From: JAEDHM01 sp964368645
GTDB lineage: Bacteria > Bacillota > Clostridia > Christensenellales > CAG-1252
Length of the DNA: 64,000 nucleotides
Assembly (NCBI GenBank): GCA_964368645.1
Contig: CAYJBY010000001.1
Coordinates: 62,001 to 126,000 of the forward strand
Direction of reading: 5' to 3'
Positions 35,366 through 43,934 of this stretch are shown here, one piece after another. Under the pieces are notes generated by a model that was not told the DNA's origin, did not search any database, and saw nothing but the letters and a program-made list of their open reading frames with translations. Every line of letters begins with the position of its first letter. Position 1 is the first letter of the stretch. Position numbers and translations under genes: made by a program.

Positions 35366-37117
35366 TTACTGCCCGATGGGTTTCCCTTTCACCGCGTTGC
35401 CTATTGCCTCCGCTAATCCTACCGCGTCACCGTAGGTTTCCGCCAAACTCTCCTTTAAGCGGCGGTTTTCGGCTATTAAGGTAGTTACCGCGTCTATCGC
35501 GTTGTCGCTCTGCTTTTCCTTTTGCTCCATCTGCTTTAGCTTTTCGGTAAGAGTATCCAGTTGCGCGGCTAACGCCACCGCCTTTTCCTCGTTTTGCTTT
35601 CGCACGTCCGCCAAAAGCTCTTCCTTGTTGCACAGAGCGTCCTTGGGATAATTTTCCAAATAGGTAAGCACGGTAATATCTCCCCTTGCAAGCAGATTAT
35701 CAAGCATATTAATATCCCCTGCGGAAGACGCTCTCGTGCCGCTGACAGGCTCCACAACCAACGCGAATTGGGTTTTTTGATACTCTTCACCGTCAAAAAC
35801 CTCTTCCTCGTCCGTCTTTGCCCTCTTAAACCGCGCACCCTTGTAATACAGCTTGAAAAACTGCTCCAGAACTCGCCCCTGCTTTTCCTTAACGCGCCAG
35901 AAACGCGCTCTTAACTCCTCGATAGGCTGATTCGCCTGTGATTGCAGACGTGCGATAGCCGTTCCTGACAAGTTGGCGTAGTTTTCCCCCATAATAACGT
36001 CCGTTGCACCTGTTGCGGAACGGGTTAGGTCGGATAAGGTATTGACGATTTGCAAAGGCATCGCGCTGAACCCCGGCTCGGATAAGCGGCGGATTCCGTC
36101 GCCGTCTGCGGAGTAGTCCACCAAAACCTGACCGGGCTCATCGGTAATATCCTGATTTTTCAGCGCGTCTTTTTTGACTATGTACTTTCCCCAAGCCAAA
36201 CGCTGAGTGGAAAGTATCTGCATCGCCATCGTGAGATTAATGGATTTTTGGTTAGGCACCAACCCCTCCGCCTCGCTTATTCCGAAGATACTGCCCTCGC
36301 GCTCCTCGTAGGAGCCTGCCACCACGGGATACAAACAAGCCCTTGCCGACTGGGCTGACGTATGTGACAGCTTCAGCCGTTTTTCCGCGGCTTTGACGTC
36401 GGGAGTCATACAAAACGGAGCGTTAATCATCGTCCGTTTTACCGCTTTTTCGCACCAAACCTCCCCGTCCTTACGGAAATATCTGGTCAAAACCGTGCAT
36501 AGTCCGCTGTTTTCCTGCTCCTTAACTCCTTTTTCCGCCTCGTCCGCAGTGATAAGCTCACGGTCGATACCTTGGTCGGCTTTTGCCTTAACCTCCTCAC
36601 ATTCCTCTCTTGAAGCAATCAAAATCCACTTTTGATTTTGCTCCGAGGGTTCGGAAGGGTTGGCAAAAAAGATATTCAAGGGATTGATAATGTCGCACCT
36701 TAACGCGCCTTGTCCGTTGCCCTTAACGCCTGCGGCGTTGCCGTCCCAATAGTAGTGATAAAAATAACTGCCCTTCAAAATCCCATCTCGCAACGCGCGG
36801 CTGTCCAACTCGTCCTGCTTCATCTCCTTTTGGATAAAGTCCGAGAACTCCGTGAAAATCCTGCCTGCGTCCGAATTATCGTCAGCCGAAAACACCAGCT
36901 TGACGGGCGTTGCCAATATAGCCGCTTTCTTACTGCGCACCACCATTTTAACCAAATTGATTACAGGTCGGGGCAAATGCTGTGTTGCCTCGGTAGGCGC
37001 AGCCCATTGTGCGCCCTGATAAAACCTGACGTTCTCCGCAATGGTTTTGCCCAATCCCAAAGAATCCTGATAGGCGCACCCCTCCTCATACATTTTCCAT
37101 AAATCGGTTACTTCCAT
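35366..37117 (-). CDS. Portal protein
   Basis: 583 residues from the ATG at 37117, which follows GGAGGTG; a GTG at 37123 is possible but would overlap the ribosome site. The N-terminal segment WKMYEEGCAYQDSLGL, NVRFYQGAQW near residue 30, and the RPVINLVKMVVRSKKAA stretch near 50 match the P22-type portal family (NRxRPLxNxL pattern). Later, a segment LRARFWRVKEKQGRVLEQF and a C-terminal coiled-coil (MEQKEKQSDNAID) match the crown. Portals form the DNA entry ring and dock the terminase. The 48-residue gene upstream ends inside this gene's ribosome site. Confidence 0.85.
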   Translation of the reverse strand: MEVTDLWKMYEEGCAYQDSLGLGKTIAENVRFYQGAQWAAPTEATQHLPRPVINLVKMVVRSKKAAILATPVKLVFSADDNSDAGRIFTEFSDFIQKEMKQDELDSRALRDGILKGSYFYHYYWDGNAAGVKGNGQGALRCDIINPLNIFFANPSEPSEQNQKWILIASREECEEVKAKADQGIDRELITADEAEKGVKEQENSGLCTVLTRYFRKDGEVWCEKAVKRTMINAPFCMTPDVKAAEKRLKLSHTSAQSARACLYPVVAGSYEEREGSIFGISEAEGLVPNQKSINLTMAMQILSTQRLAWGKYIVKKDALKNQDITDEPGQVLVDYSADGDGIRRLSEPGFSAMPLQIVNTLSDLTRSATGATDVIMGENYANLSGTAIARLQSQANQPIEELRARFWRVKEKQGRVLEQFFKLYYKGARFKRAKTDEEEVFDGEEYQKTQFALVVEPVSGTRASSAGDINMLDNLLARGDITVLTYLENYPKDALCNKEELLADVRKQNEEKAVALAAQLDTLTEKLKQMEQKEKQSDNAIDAVTTLIAENRRLKESLAETYGDAVGLAEAIGNAVKGKPIGQ

Positions 37118-37126
37118 TTTCACCTC

Positions 37127-37273
37127 CTAATCCTGCTTACCCAAAAGGTATTCTCTGATTATTTGAGTCTGCTTTTCGTTCTCGGCAACATCGCTGACGT
37201 AGCGTTTGTCCAAAAGCCGCTCAAGCCTTTCCACCCTTTTTACCAACTCGTCAAACCTCTTTTTGCTTATCAT
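37127..37273 (-). CDS. 48-residue charged protein between terminase and portal
   Basis: Short frame missed by length filters. ATG at 37273 after an AAGGAGGA ribosome site; stop TAG at 37127-37129 lies in the portal ribosome site, so translation is probably coupled. The product is basic and helical (KKRFDELVKRVERLERLLDKRY near the N-terminus), a likely coiled coil. Function unknown; perhaps a packaging accessory. Confidence 0.65.
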   Translation of the reverse strand: MISKKRFDELVKRVERLERLLDKRYVSDVAENEKQTQIIREYLLGKQD

Positions 37274-37295
37274 TTTTCCTCCTTCGGGCGTTGCC

Positions 37296-39065
37296 CTACC
37301 ACAAATTAATCTTCTTTTTCTTCACAGTCGCGAAATTCCTCTCGATAAAGCTATCGTCGGCAAACAGCGTTTCGCCGTATGTCTTGTCCGCCTTGTTGGC
37401 GGCGTACTGTGCGATGGCAAGAGCCATAACAAGGTCGTCGTGACAGCCCTTATCCGCCTCTCCTCTGCCGCTTTTCCCTCTCACGAAGGTAAGCATCTCT
37501 CTCAAGGTGGTTTTGTCGCTTTCGATACCGCTGTCCTCGCGGAAAAGTGCCACCAAATTGCTGATAATCAGCGGACGGGTTTTAAGATTCGTCTCGAAAC
37601 CGACTAACCTCGTAACGCCCCCTGCGTCGTTTCTTTCCCGTCTGTAAAGGTTGGGATAGGCGAGTGCCTCCAGCGTCCTGAGCGGTGCGGAGCTGTAATT
37701 GCTTTCCACCGCCAACAGCGCGTCGTTGTAGTAACGCCCCAAACAGTAAAGTCTGTCCGCGTACAAGTCCTCGTCTATCCTCTTCACCCTTAAAGTGGCG
37801 ACGGTGCGGCGGCTTATGCAGTCCACCGCTTTTGCCGTAAAGTAATCCTCGCCCGATCCCGCCGTGTCGCCTCCGATGGCGTAAGGCTTTAGCTTCAGCC
37901 CTTTTTCCCCCTTAACCCTCACCGGTAATTCGGATAGGGTTATGATACCGTTATCGTCGGGTACGAACTCTATATCCGTTATAGAGGGCGTACCGTCCGA
38001 ACAGTAGCTTTTGACGTAGCGGAAATCCCCCTTAAGCACCGCCTTGTCAGGCTCGGCTAAACGCCTTACTAGCTCCTCCTTATCAAACAAGCAGTCCGAA
38101 CTGCCGACGAAAGCCTCCTCCGCCGTGCAGGGATATTCCTGCTTGATCATATTTTTGTCAATGTAGCTTGCGTATTTTTTCGCATACCAAGCAAGCTGAT
38201 AATCGGTCAAACCCAAGCTTTTCAGCCAGTCAAGCCGTTCCTTCAGCGGTTTTTCCACGGTTTTCAGCACCGTTACGTCCTGATCGACGTATTCGGGAGT
38301 ATCCCACCACCGATAGAACAGATTGATACAGGAGCCCGTATCCCACAGGGCTTTTGCGTCGTTGAAGCCGTTGGCGGTGCTTTCGTAAATCACTATGCTC
38401 TCCGCGGTGGTCGCCTCAAGAAGCCCTGCCTGCAATCGGGTTAAATCCGCCTCGTAAAAGGCGATTTCACTAAGGTGCAGGAAGTTAAGCGTACGGCTTC
38501 GGCCTGCGTCGTCGGTGGCGGTTGCCACTCGCCAGCTACTGCCTAACTTATCGAAATACAGTTCCCTCGCGCTGTTATACTTTTCGTGGGGCTTAATCAC
38601 GTCGGGCAGGGCGTTATACACCGTTTTTGCCTTGTCGTTGAATATCGCCAGCGTGTTATCGGTGCAGTCGGCAACCGTCAGTCCTGCGAAGTTTCTCATC
38701 AACAGGCTGTAGCTTAGCTGAATCGCGGTAATTAGCGAGGTGAACCCCTGCTGTCTGCCCTTCAATACGAAGTACGGCCGCCCTGCGCCGTGTTTTTCCA
38801 GTTCTGCGATAAACTTCCTTTGTACGGTGTTTAGGAAGAAAGGTACGGTACGGCGGTGCTTATCCACGATAGTGAACGCCGCCTCGATTAACAGATAGGG
38901 CTTTCGGTGCAACTCCTGCAATAGAGGAACGGAGCGGAGAATACTGTTAAAGGCACAGCGGACGAACTCCCTGTCGGTTTTTATGCTTCCCGTTCGGCTG
39001 AACAGCCTGCGGCGAGCTTCCACCGCCTCCCTTATACTTCCGAATCGAAACTTCGGATTAGACAA
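37296..39065 (-). CDS. Terminase large subunit (packaging ATPase-nuclease)
   Basis: 589 residues. The start is taken as TTG at 39065: GGAGG lies six bases upstream and the TTG overlaps the stop of the small gene before it, while the ATG at 39104 lacks a site. The ATPase domain has the terminase Walker A variant VLKGRQQGFTS near residue 100 and Walker B FLHLSEIAFYE near 195. The RNase H-like nuclease follows with GGDTAGSGEDY near 385 (first Asp), LLAVESN near 440, and HDDLVMALAIA near 545, the expected acidic residues. It cuts and pumps DNA into the head, so packaging is potentially functional. Confidence 0.9.
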   Translation of the reverse strand: MSNPKFRFGSIREAVEARRRLFSRTGSIKTDREFVRCAFNSILRSVPLLQELHRKPYLLIEAAFTIVDKHRRTVPFFLNTVQRKFIAELEKHGAGRPYFVLKGRQQGFTSLITAIQLSYSLLMRNFAGLTVADCTDNTLAIFNDKAKTVYNALPDVIKPHEKYNSARELYFDKLGSSWRVATATDDAGRSRTLNFLHLSEIAFYEADLTRLQAGLLEATTAESIVIYESTANGFNDAKALWDTGSCINLFYRWWDTPEYVDQDVTVLKTVEKPLKERLDWLKSLGLTDYQLAWYAKKYASYIDKNMIKQEYPCTAEEAFVGSSDCLFDKEELVRRLAEPDKAVLKGDFRYVKSYCSDGTPSITDIEFVPDDNGIITLSELPVRVKGEKGLKLKPYAIGGDTAGSGEDYFTAKAVDCISRRTVATLRVKRIDEDLYADRLYCLGRYYNDALLAVESNYSSAPLRTLEALAYPNLYRRERNDAGGVTRLVGFETNLKTRPLIISNLVALFREDSGIESDKTTLREMLTFVRGKSGRGEADKGCHDDLVMALAIAQYAANKADKTYGETLFADDSFIERNFATVKKKKINLW

Positions 39066-39387
39066 TAAAATCCTCCAGCTTCGGCTCGCTGACGCTGTCG
39101 GCAACAGGCTTCAGCTTGTCGTTGACAGCAGTCGCCAATCCCGTAAGCTCCGAGAACTTCACCGAGCCTAGGTTTTTCAAGCCGGCAATGAGTTCGGCAA
39201 CGTCACGGGGAGATATATCGTTATATACCGCAATATCCTTGGCGTTCTCCGAGAGAACGGCTATCACCGTATCCACGCGCTCCTCCGCGTCCCTAACTCT
39301 TAAAATTCGGCTCTTCAATACCTCAAGGGTGTTTTCCAATATCTCGTCGCAAAGCCTTGTAATCCTTTTATCATTCTTTCCGCTCAC
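39058..39387 (-). CDS. Probable terminase small subunit
   Basis: 109 residues starting with GTG at 39387, with GGAGGAG eight bases upstream. It is all helical and charged (TRLCDEILENTLEVLKSRIL, VAELIAGLKNLG), without a readable helix-turn-helix. Position as the first gene of the virion operon, directly before the large terminase and overlapping it, supports the small-subunit role, which is DNA recognition. Sequence alone does not prove it. Confidence 0.55.
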   Translation of the reverse strand: MSGKNDKRITRLCDEILENTLEVLKSRILRVRDAEERVDTVIAVLSENAKDIAVYNDISPRDVAELIAGLKNLGSVKFSELTGLATAVNDKLKPVADSVSEPKLEDFIV

Positions 39388-39405
39388 GCTTTTCTCCTCC
39401 TTTGA

Positions 39406-39463
39406 TTGCCAAGGTTCTTGTCAACCAACCCAATAATAGACAAGATACTTGGCAAGTGTCAAG
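39406..39463. promoter_or_regulatory. Promoter of the virion operon with overlapping repressor operators
   Basis: Minus strand -35 TTGACA (39462-39457), 18-base spacer, -10 TATTAT (39438-39433). A near-perfect palindrome CTTGGCAAGTGTCAAG (39448-39463) covers the -35. A second pair, TTGCCAAG (39406-39413) and CTTGTCAA (39417-39424), lies just after the expected transcription start. All share the half-site CTTGNCA, so they look like operators for the divergent repressor. Confidence 0.7.
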
Positions 39464-39567
39464 AGGCAAAAGGGGGTTTTTAGGGCAAAAAATCCATTTT
39501 GACATCAAATTTGGCATAAAAAGCCCAAGTTGGTCAATTAGATGGACAGGCTCTGAAAAATATGTGG

Positions 39568-39573
39568 TAAAAT
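39568..39573 (+). promoter_or_regulatory. Possible -10 box of the repressor gene
   Basis: TAAAAT (39568-39573), with a weak -35 TGGACA (39543-39548) 19 bases before. More half-site-like words (TTTGACATCAAAT, TTTGGCAT, AAGTTGGTCAA) lie upstream between 39497 and 39537. Confidence 0.4.
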
Positions 39574-39659
39574 AAAAATAACGGCAGGAAAAACGGCGTC
39601 ATTTGCGTATAACCCACGCAAGAGCGCGCACGACCGCACAAAAACTACGGGAGATGCTT

Positions 39660-40265
39660 ATGAGAACTGTAAACAATCGGATAGCCGAGCTTCGCAAAAG
39701 CAAAAAGCTCACTCAACAGGCACTTGCTTGTCAATTAGAGCTTAGCCGCAGTGCTTTAAGCAACTACGAATCGGATATTAGCGTTCCTGAATTGGATATT
39801 GCGGCGCGTATCGCCAGATTTTTCGGGGTGAGCGTGGAGTATCTTTTCGGCAAAAACGACAATCCGGGCAATACGGTGCTTATTCCCGTGTACGGCAAAA
39901 TCGCCGCAGGGCCGCCTATCGAGGCAAGAGAGGACGTCCTCGGCTATGAGGAAGTGGACAGAGCTATGACCTTGGGCAGAGAGCTTATGTGCCTAAAAAT
40001 ATCCGGTCATTCTATGGAACCGCGTATATGCGACGGCGACGTGGCGGTTATTGCCAAACAACCGGACGTGGATAACGGCGAAATCGCGGCGGTAATGGTC
40101 GGTTCGGACGAAGCCACCCTCAAAAGAATTAACCGCACGGACGGCGGTTTGCTCCTTATTCCTATCAACCCAACCTATAAGACTATGTTTTATTCAAAAG
40201 AGGAAGCGGCGGATTTACCCGTGACAATTTTAGGCAAGCTAATCGAACTTCGGGCGAAATTCTAA
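39660..40265 (+). CDS. LexA/CI-like repressor (XRE helix-turn-helix plus S24 peptidase)
   Basis: 201 residues from the ATG at 39660, chosen for GGGAG six bases upstream; the frame continues to 39603 without a ribosome site. The N-terminal domain is an XRE-type helix-turn-helix (RIAELRKSKKLTQQALACQL, then LSRSALSNYESDISVP). The C-terminal domain is an S24 peptidase: cleavage site Ala-Gly in GKIAAGPP near residue 90, nucleophile Ser in SGHSMEP near 120, and general-base Lys in EATLKRI near 158. Such repressors cleave themselves when RecA filaments form, so the virion operon is probably DNA-damage inducible. It is divergent from that operon and operator-like sites lie between. Confidence 0.92.
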   Translation: MRTVNNRIAELRKSKKLTQQALACQLELSRSALSNYESDISVPELDIAARIARFFGVSVEYLFGKNDNPGNTVLIPVYGKIAAGPPIEAREDVLGYEEVDRAMTLGRELMCLKISGHSMEPRICDGDVAVIAKQPDVDNGEIAAVMVGSDEATLKRINRTDGGLLLIPINPTYKTMFYSKEEAADLPVTILGKLIELRAKF

Positions 40266-40304
40266 TTTCCCCCTCTACGCGCATTCCTTTATACTTTATT
40301 AACT

Positions 40305-40511
40305 GTCATTCTGAGGACGTGACTTTGTCACAACGAAGAATCTCGCGTTTACGCGTTTCTTTCCCTATCCTTATTACTACCCCTTATCCCTTACCCTTTA
40401 TTCTTTTTTTCTTCTTTGCTTATCTTCTCAATCCTATCAACCCTATTTTCTCAACGTATTCCGCCATTCGGCGAGATTCTTCGTTGCGACAGTTCGCCGC
40501 CTCAGAATGAC
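40305..40511. repeat. Palindromic intergenic element, copy 3
   Basis: Left end GTCATTCTGAGG (40305-40316) with CAACGAAGAATCTCGCGTTT; right end CGAGATTCTTCGTTGCGACA and CTCAGAATGAC (40501-40511). The inverted arms flank a pyrimidine-rich centre containing CTATCCTTATTACTACCCCT, which recurs near 40635. Confidence 0.75.
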
Positions 40512-40573
40512 ACGTTTCTTTTCTTTATCCTTATTCACAAACAATCCTTTCCCTTTATACTGTTCTTTTTACT

Positions 40574-40660
40574 GTCATTCTGAGGAACAGCCTGCCTGTG
40601 ACGAAGAATCTCGCATCTATGCGCCCCTCTCCTCTATCCTTATTACTACCCCTTATCCCC
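40574..40660. repeat. Palindromic intergenic element, copy 4 (left half only)
   Basis: GTCATTCTGAGG from 40574 and GACGAAGAATCTCGCATCT, followed by the same CTATCCTTATTACTACCCCT word as copy 3; no right arm is seen. Confidence 0.7.
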
Positions 40661-40708
40661 TTATCCTTCTCGCCCTCGCCTTATTGGGTTTTTTCTCCAA
40701 AAAAGCAC

Positions 40709-40736
40709 AAAAAAAAGGACGCATTACTGCGTCCTT
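40709..40736 (-). terminator. Terminator of the large lipoprotein gene
   Basis: Minus strand AAGGACGCA, loop GTAA, TGCGTCCTT and a run of eight T. Perfect 9-base stem. Confidence 0.9.
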
Positions 40737-40759
40737 CTTTTGTTAAGTTAATCCTGTAA

Positions 40760-43700
40760 TTATGCAGGAATGACTGCGTCCATAATTGAACCAACAAAGT
40801 TCATAATCTCACCGAAAGCTACGCCTGCGGCTGCGGCTACGTCTTTATATTCAACTACTGTTGCAGCAGTTGTGTCGATAACAACGATGTTACGTGCGCT
40901 GTAATCAGCACCGTACTTGAAGCTGAACTTGGTCAGGTCAAGAACGATACCGTTATCATTGCCGCCGTCAACGTTGAACAGTGCGCCAACCTTCAGCCAC
41001 TCGCCATCAGCATTCTTGGTGATAACGATCTTAGCTGCATAGGTCTTATCCATAACAACGAGATTTAAGAAAGCCTGATAGGTGGTCACGTTTTCAGCGG
41101 TAACAGCAGTGAGGTCAAGGTCAAAGATCTTGGTCTCGTTGATGCTTAAGCTTACTCTGTAACCGTTAGCAATAGTGGTGATGCTGCCGGTGTAAACACC
41201 GCTAACGTCGCCGGACTCTTCGTATAGAGTAACTACTGCCTTGTAGGTAGTAACTTCAGCATCGGTAACAGCGGTTACCTTAACATTGATAGCGTTCACG
41301 TCGTCAGCCTTGAGGTTAACTTCATAACCGTTAGCGATCTTAGAAAGAACTGCCTCGTAGGTGTTATCAGCGGTTGCGGGCTTAACTGCGGTCTCTGCGG
41401 AGTAAACGCTGACCTCAACGGTGATCTCGCTTGCATCAGCAACAACGCCGTCGGTAACATTCCAAGCGGAGAGGTCGATTACGCCGTCCAAGAAGTAGAA
41501 CTTATTGCCATACTTCCAGTTAGCAGCGAGCACGCCCTTGCCATTGGTGATATCCCAGCTGATATTAGCGGCAACGTAGTAAGGAACCTTGGTGCCGTCT
41601 TCTGCGATGTAATTCCACTTAACGTCAACTGCAACAGAGCTCTTAAGCTTGTTAACGATAACGGAAATGTCATTGGTGTTGACTAAACCGAACACGTCAA
41701 GCACAGCTGCCAAATTGTCCTCGGAGAGGTCAAGTTTAGCAACGATGTCGTACCAGTTCTCGCCGGTGATACCGGTGAGGTCGTAGGTAAGAATGCTGGA
41801 CTTGGTGTAGTAGGTGGTGTTAGCAGCGAAAGCTGTGATTGCAGCCTTGGTGTAAACGCCGTCTGCCTCGGTGTAGTAATCAGTGTTAGCAACGAATTCA
41901 GCACCTTCAGCGACCTTGGTGTAAACGCCGTCGGTTACAAGACCGACAACAGTCGTGATCTGGTCGATAATGCTAGGTGCAGCTGCCTCTTCTTCAACCT
42001 CTGCGGGCTGCTCTTCGGGCTTCTTCAGACCGATAGCCTCAAGCAATGCAGCAAATTCGTCAGCCTCGCCTGCCTTGTAAGCCGCGACTACGTCACAGGT
42101 GTAAACATTACCGTCGAACTTCCAAGCAAGAGTGGTATTGCTCTGGGTGTACTTAGCGTCCAAGAAGGCTTCGCCGTTCTTAGTAACCTTGATACCTGCC
42201 TCTGCGCTGATAGCCTTGTAAGCGTCTGCCTTGCCGTTGAGGTAATCGAAGATACCCTTAACAAGACTGAATACGTCTACGTCGGTGTAAAGCTCGTAAG
42301 CATAGGTGGTAGCAACGCCGTCAACAACGATATCGAAAGCACCGGTGGTGTCGATATTGAGGGGGCTGAAGTACTTGTAAGTGTTCAGATCAGCAGGGAG
42401 AGTAGCGGTCTGCTCTTCGCCGAAGGAAACGTCAGCAACGCCGATAGCCATATTGAGAGGGCCGTAAGGCTTTGCAACGGTGTCCGCATTGCTCCATCTG
42501 AAGTCACTGTCGGGGATATTGAGAGAGAGCTCAACAGCGGTAGCGTTCTTAGCAGCGTCCAGCTTAGCGGTAAGCATAAGAGAACCGGCAATGCCCTTCA
42601 GCTCACCGAACTTCATACCGGTGATACCCATAACGGTAGCCTTGAGAGACTCAATCTTTTCTGCGGAAATGCCTACGTAAGAAGCGTAATCGGCGTAGTC
42701 GATGTACTCCTCAATGTAGGGGGTGATTTTGCTAACCAAACCGTCCACGATGCCGCCGACCTCAGAGAGGTTAGCGATAAGAGAACCGAGGTTAAGCTCC
42801 AGCTGGTAAGTGGTGATACCGGCATCAGTGCTGGTAGCATAGTTGAACAAGCTGGGAAGTAATGCGCCTACAACGCCGCCAACGGTGTCACCGGCAAGCT
42901 TGCCGAGCCACGCGTTAAAGGTAACGTCTTCTGCGATGGGGGTGAGGAGCACGTCATTGCCTTCTTCTACGTTGGCAACTGCGTCCTTGGTAGCGTAATC
43001 AATGATAGCGATGATGGTCTCGGGGATCTCGGCCTTGTCGAGATATCTGGTCCAGTCGCCTGCCTTGATGTACAGCTTAGCATTGTCATAGTACAGAGCA
43101 AATACGGGAGAGCTGCCGGCAGCCTTTGCCTCGATAGCAACGGAAGTTGCACCGGTGGTCTTGGCAACCTGACCGTTAATGCTTAACTCGTAACGAGCAG
43201 GAGCGGTCTTGTCAGTTTTTCTTGCAGTGCCGTAATTGAACTCAACGTAACCTACAAAGGTGAAGCCTAAAGTGCCGTCAGCCTCTGTAACCATTGCCTT
43301 GCCGTTCTTGTACGCATTGTTAATGTCGTTGATAACGCCATTGATGATGAGCTTAAGAGCGTTGGGAACGCTGGTGTCGGTGGTGAGAGCGAGGTTTTCA
43401 GATTTAGCTTCGCCTGCCCACAGACCGTAGTCAGCATACTGTACGTTAACGCTAAAGGTCTTGGTGAAAGCCGTCTTAGCATCGTCCGTCCACTTAAGCG
43501 TTACGTCGTACTTAGCTGCGGTGCTGTTCTTAACAACTGCAACAGCTGCTATGTACTGCTTGGACTTTTTGCCGGATTTTACAGAGATCGTAGCACTGTC
43601 AGAAGCAGTAATAGCCTGCTTGAGCTGAACGCTCTGGTCAGTTGTAGAACCCTCGGGGAGCTTGTTGACAGCTACCCAAGCATTGGCGTCTGCCTCCAAA

Positions 43701-43858
43701 CTTGTAGCGGCTTTATCGACCTGAGCCTGTGTGATAGCAAACGACGAAGTCGTAGGCTTATCTTCTTCTTCGGGCTTGTCGTTGTTACAAGCGACAAGGG
43801 CTAAAGAGAGAACAACACACAGAATCATGACGAATAAGAACGCGATTTTCTTTTTCAT
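40760..43858 (-). CDS. Large surface lipoprotein with repeated beta-type modules, function unknown
   Basis: Not recognised as a known enzyme. 1,032 residues from the ATG at 43858, with GGAGG upstream. Residues 1-24 are a lipoprotein signal ending at LVAC, then an Asp/Glu-rich linker. The body is Ala/Val/Thr-rich and mostly beta-type. Two internal repeat families are visible: GVYTKVAEGAEFVANTDYYT followed by DGVYTKAAITAFAANTTYYT (about 620-665), and modules ending KIANGYEVNLK, TIANGYRVSLS with (V/L)TAVTxxxVTTY (about 845-990). No sortase or anchoring motif. Promoter at 43906-43934. Possibly a scaffold, adhesin or sugar-binding surface protein. Confidence 0.75.
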   Translation of the reverse strand: MKKKIAFLFVMILCVVLSLALVACNNDKPEEEDKPTTSSFAITQAQVDKAATSLEADANAWVAVNKLPEGSTTDQSVQLKQAITASDSATISVKSGKKSKQYIAAVAVVKNSTAAKYDVTLKWTDDAKTAFTKTFSVNVQYADYGLWAGEAKSENLALTTDTSVPNALKLIINGVINDINNAYKNGKAMVTEADGTLGFTFVGYVEFNYGTARKTDKTAPARYELSINGQVAKTTGATSVAIEAKAAGSSPVFALYYDNAKLYIKAGDWTRYLDKAEIPETIIAIIDYATKDAVANVEEGNDVLLTPIAEDVTFNAWLGKLAGDTVGGVVGALLPSLFNYATSTDAGITTYQLELNLGSLIANLSEVGGIVDGLVSKITPYIEEYIDYADYASYVGISAEKIESLKATVMGITGMKFGELKGIAGSLMLTAKLDAAKNATAVELSLNIPDSDFRWSNADTVAKPYGPLNMAIGVADVSFGEEQTATLPADLNTYKYFSPLNIDTTGAFDIVVDGVATTYAYELYTDVDVFSLVKGIFDYLNGKADAYKAISAEAGIKVTKNGEAFLDAKYTQSNTTLAWKFDGNVYTCDVVAAYKAGEADEFAALLEAIGLKKPEEQPAEVEEEAAAPSIIDQITTVVGLVTDGVYTKVAEGAEFVANTDYYTEADGVYTKAAITAFAANTTYYTKSSILTYDLTGITGENWYDIVAKLDLSEDNLAAVLDVFGLVNTNDISVIVNKLKSSVAVDVKWNYIAEDGTKVPYYVAANISWDITNGKGVLAANWKYGNKFYFLDGVIDLSAWNVTDGVVADASEITVEVSVYSAETAVKPATADNTYEAVLSKIANGYEVNLKADDVNAINVKVTAVTDAEVTTYKAVVTLYEESGDVSGVYTGSITTIANGYRVSLSINETKIFDLDLTAVTAENVTTYQAFLNLVVMDKTYAAKIVITKNADGEWLKVGALFNVDGGNDNGIVLDLTKFSFKYGADYSARNIVVIDTTAATVVEYKDVAAAAGVAFGEIMNFVGSIMDAVIPA

Positions 43859-43905
43859 ACACAATCCTCCAAATTAATATTGCACATTCGTGCTAGATAC
43901 CATTA

Positions 43906-43934
43906 ATTCTACTACAAAGCAATACCTTTGTCAA
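43906..43934 (-). promoter_or_regulatory. Promoter of the large lipoprotein gene
   Basis: Minus strand -35 TTGACA (43934-43929), 17-base spacer, -10 TAGAAT (43911-43906). Confidence 0.75.

Larger units (their letters stand above)
26455..40265. mobile_element. Phage-derived virion module with divergent repressor (podovirus-like, incomplete)
   Basis: Twelve track-length genes plus one 48-residue gene are read leftward from one promoter and cover packaging, head and short-tail functions. A LexA/CI-like repressor is read the other way from 39660. Gene order (terminase, portal, scaffold, coat, decoration, adaptor, nozzle-like, membrane/coiled-coil set) matches short-tailed phages. No integrase, recombinase, replication, endolysin, tape-measure or tail-fibre gene is visible between the flanking host genes, and no attachment repeats were found. 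It is either a remnant, a satellite, or a domesticated particle or gene-transfer module. Confidence 0.8.

Noticed and set aside
40319..40746. Two short plus-strand frames between the repressor and the large lipoprotein
   Set aside because: They cover palindromic elements and pyrimidine-rich spacer, with no ribosome sites.
26127..40760. Attachment sites flanking the phage module
   Set aside because: No direct repeat shared by 26127-26454 and 40266-40759 was found, and there is no integrase or tRNA gene next to it.
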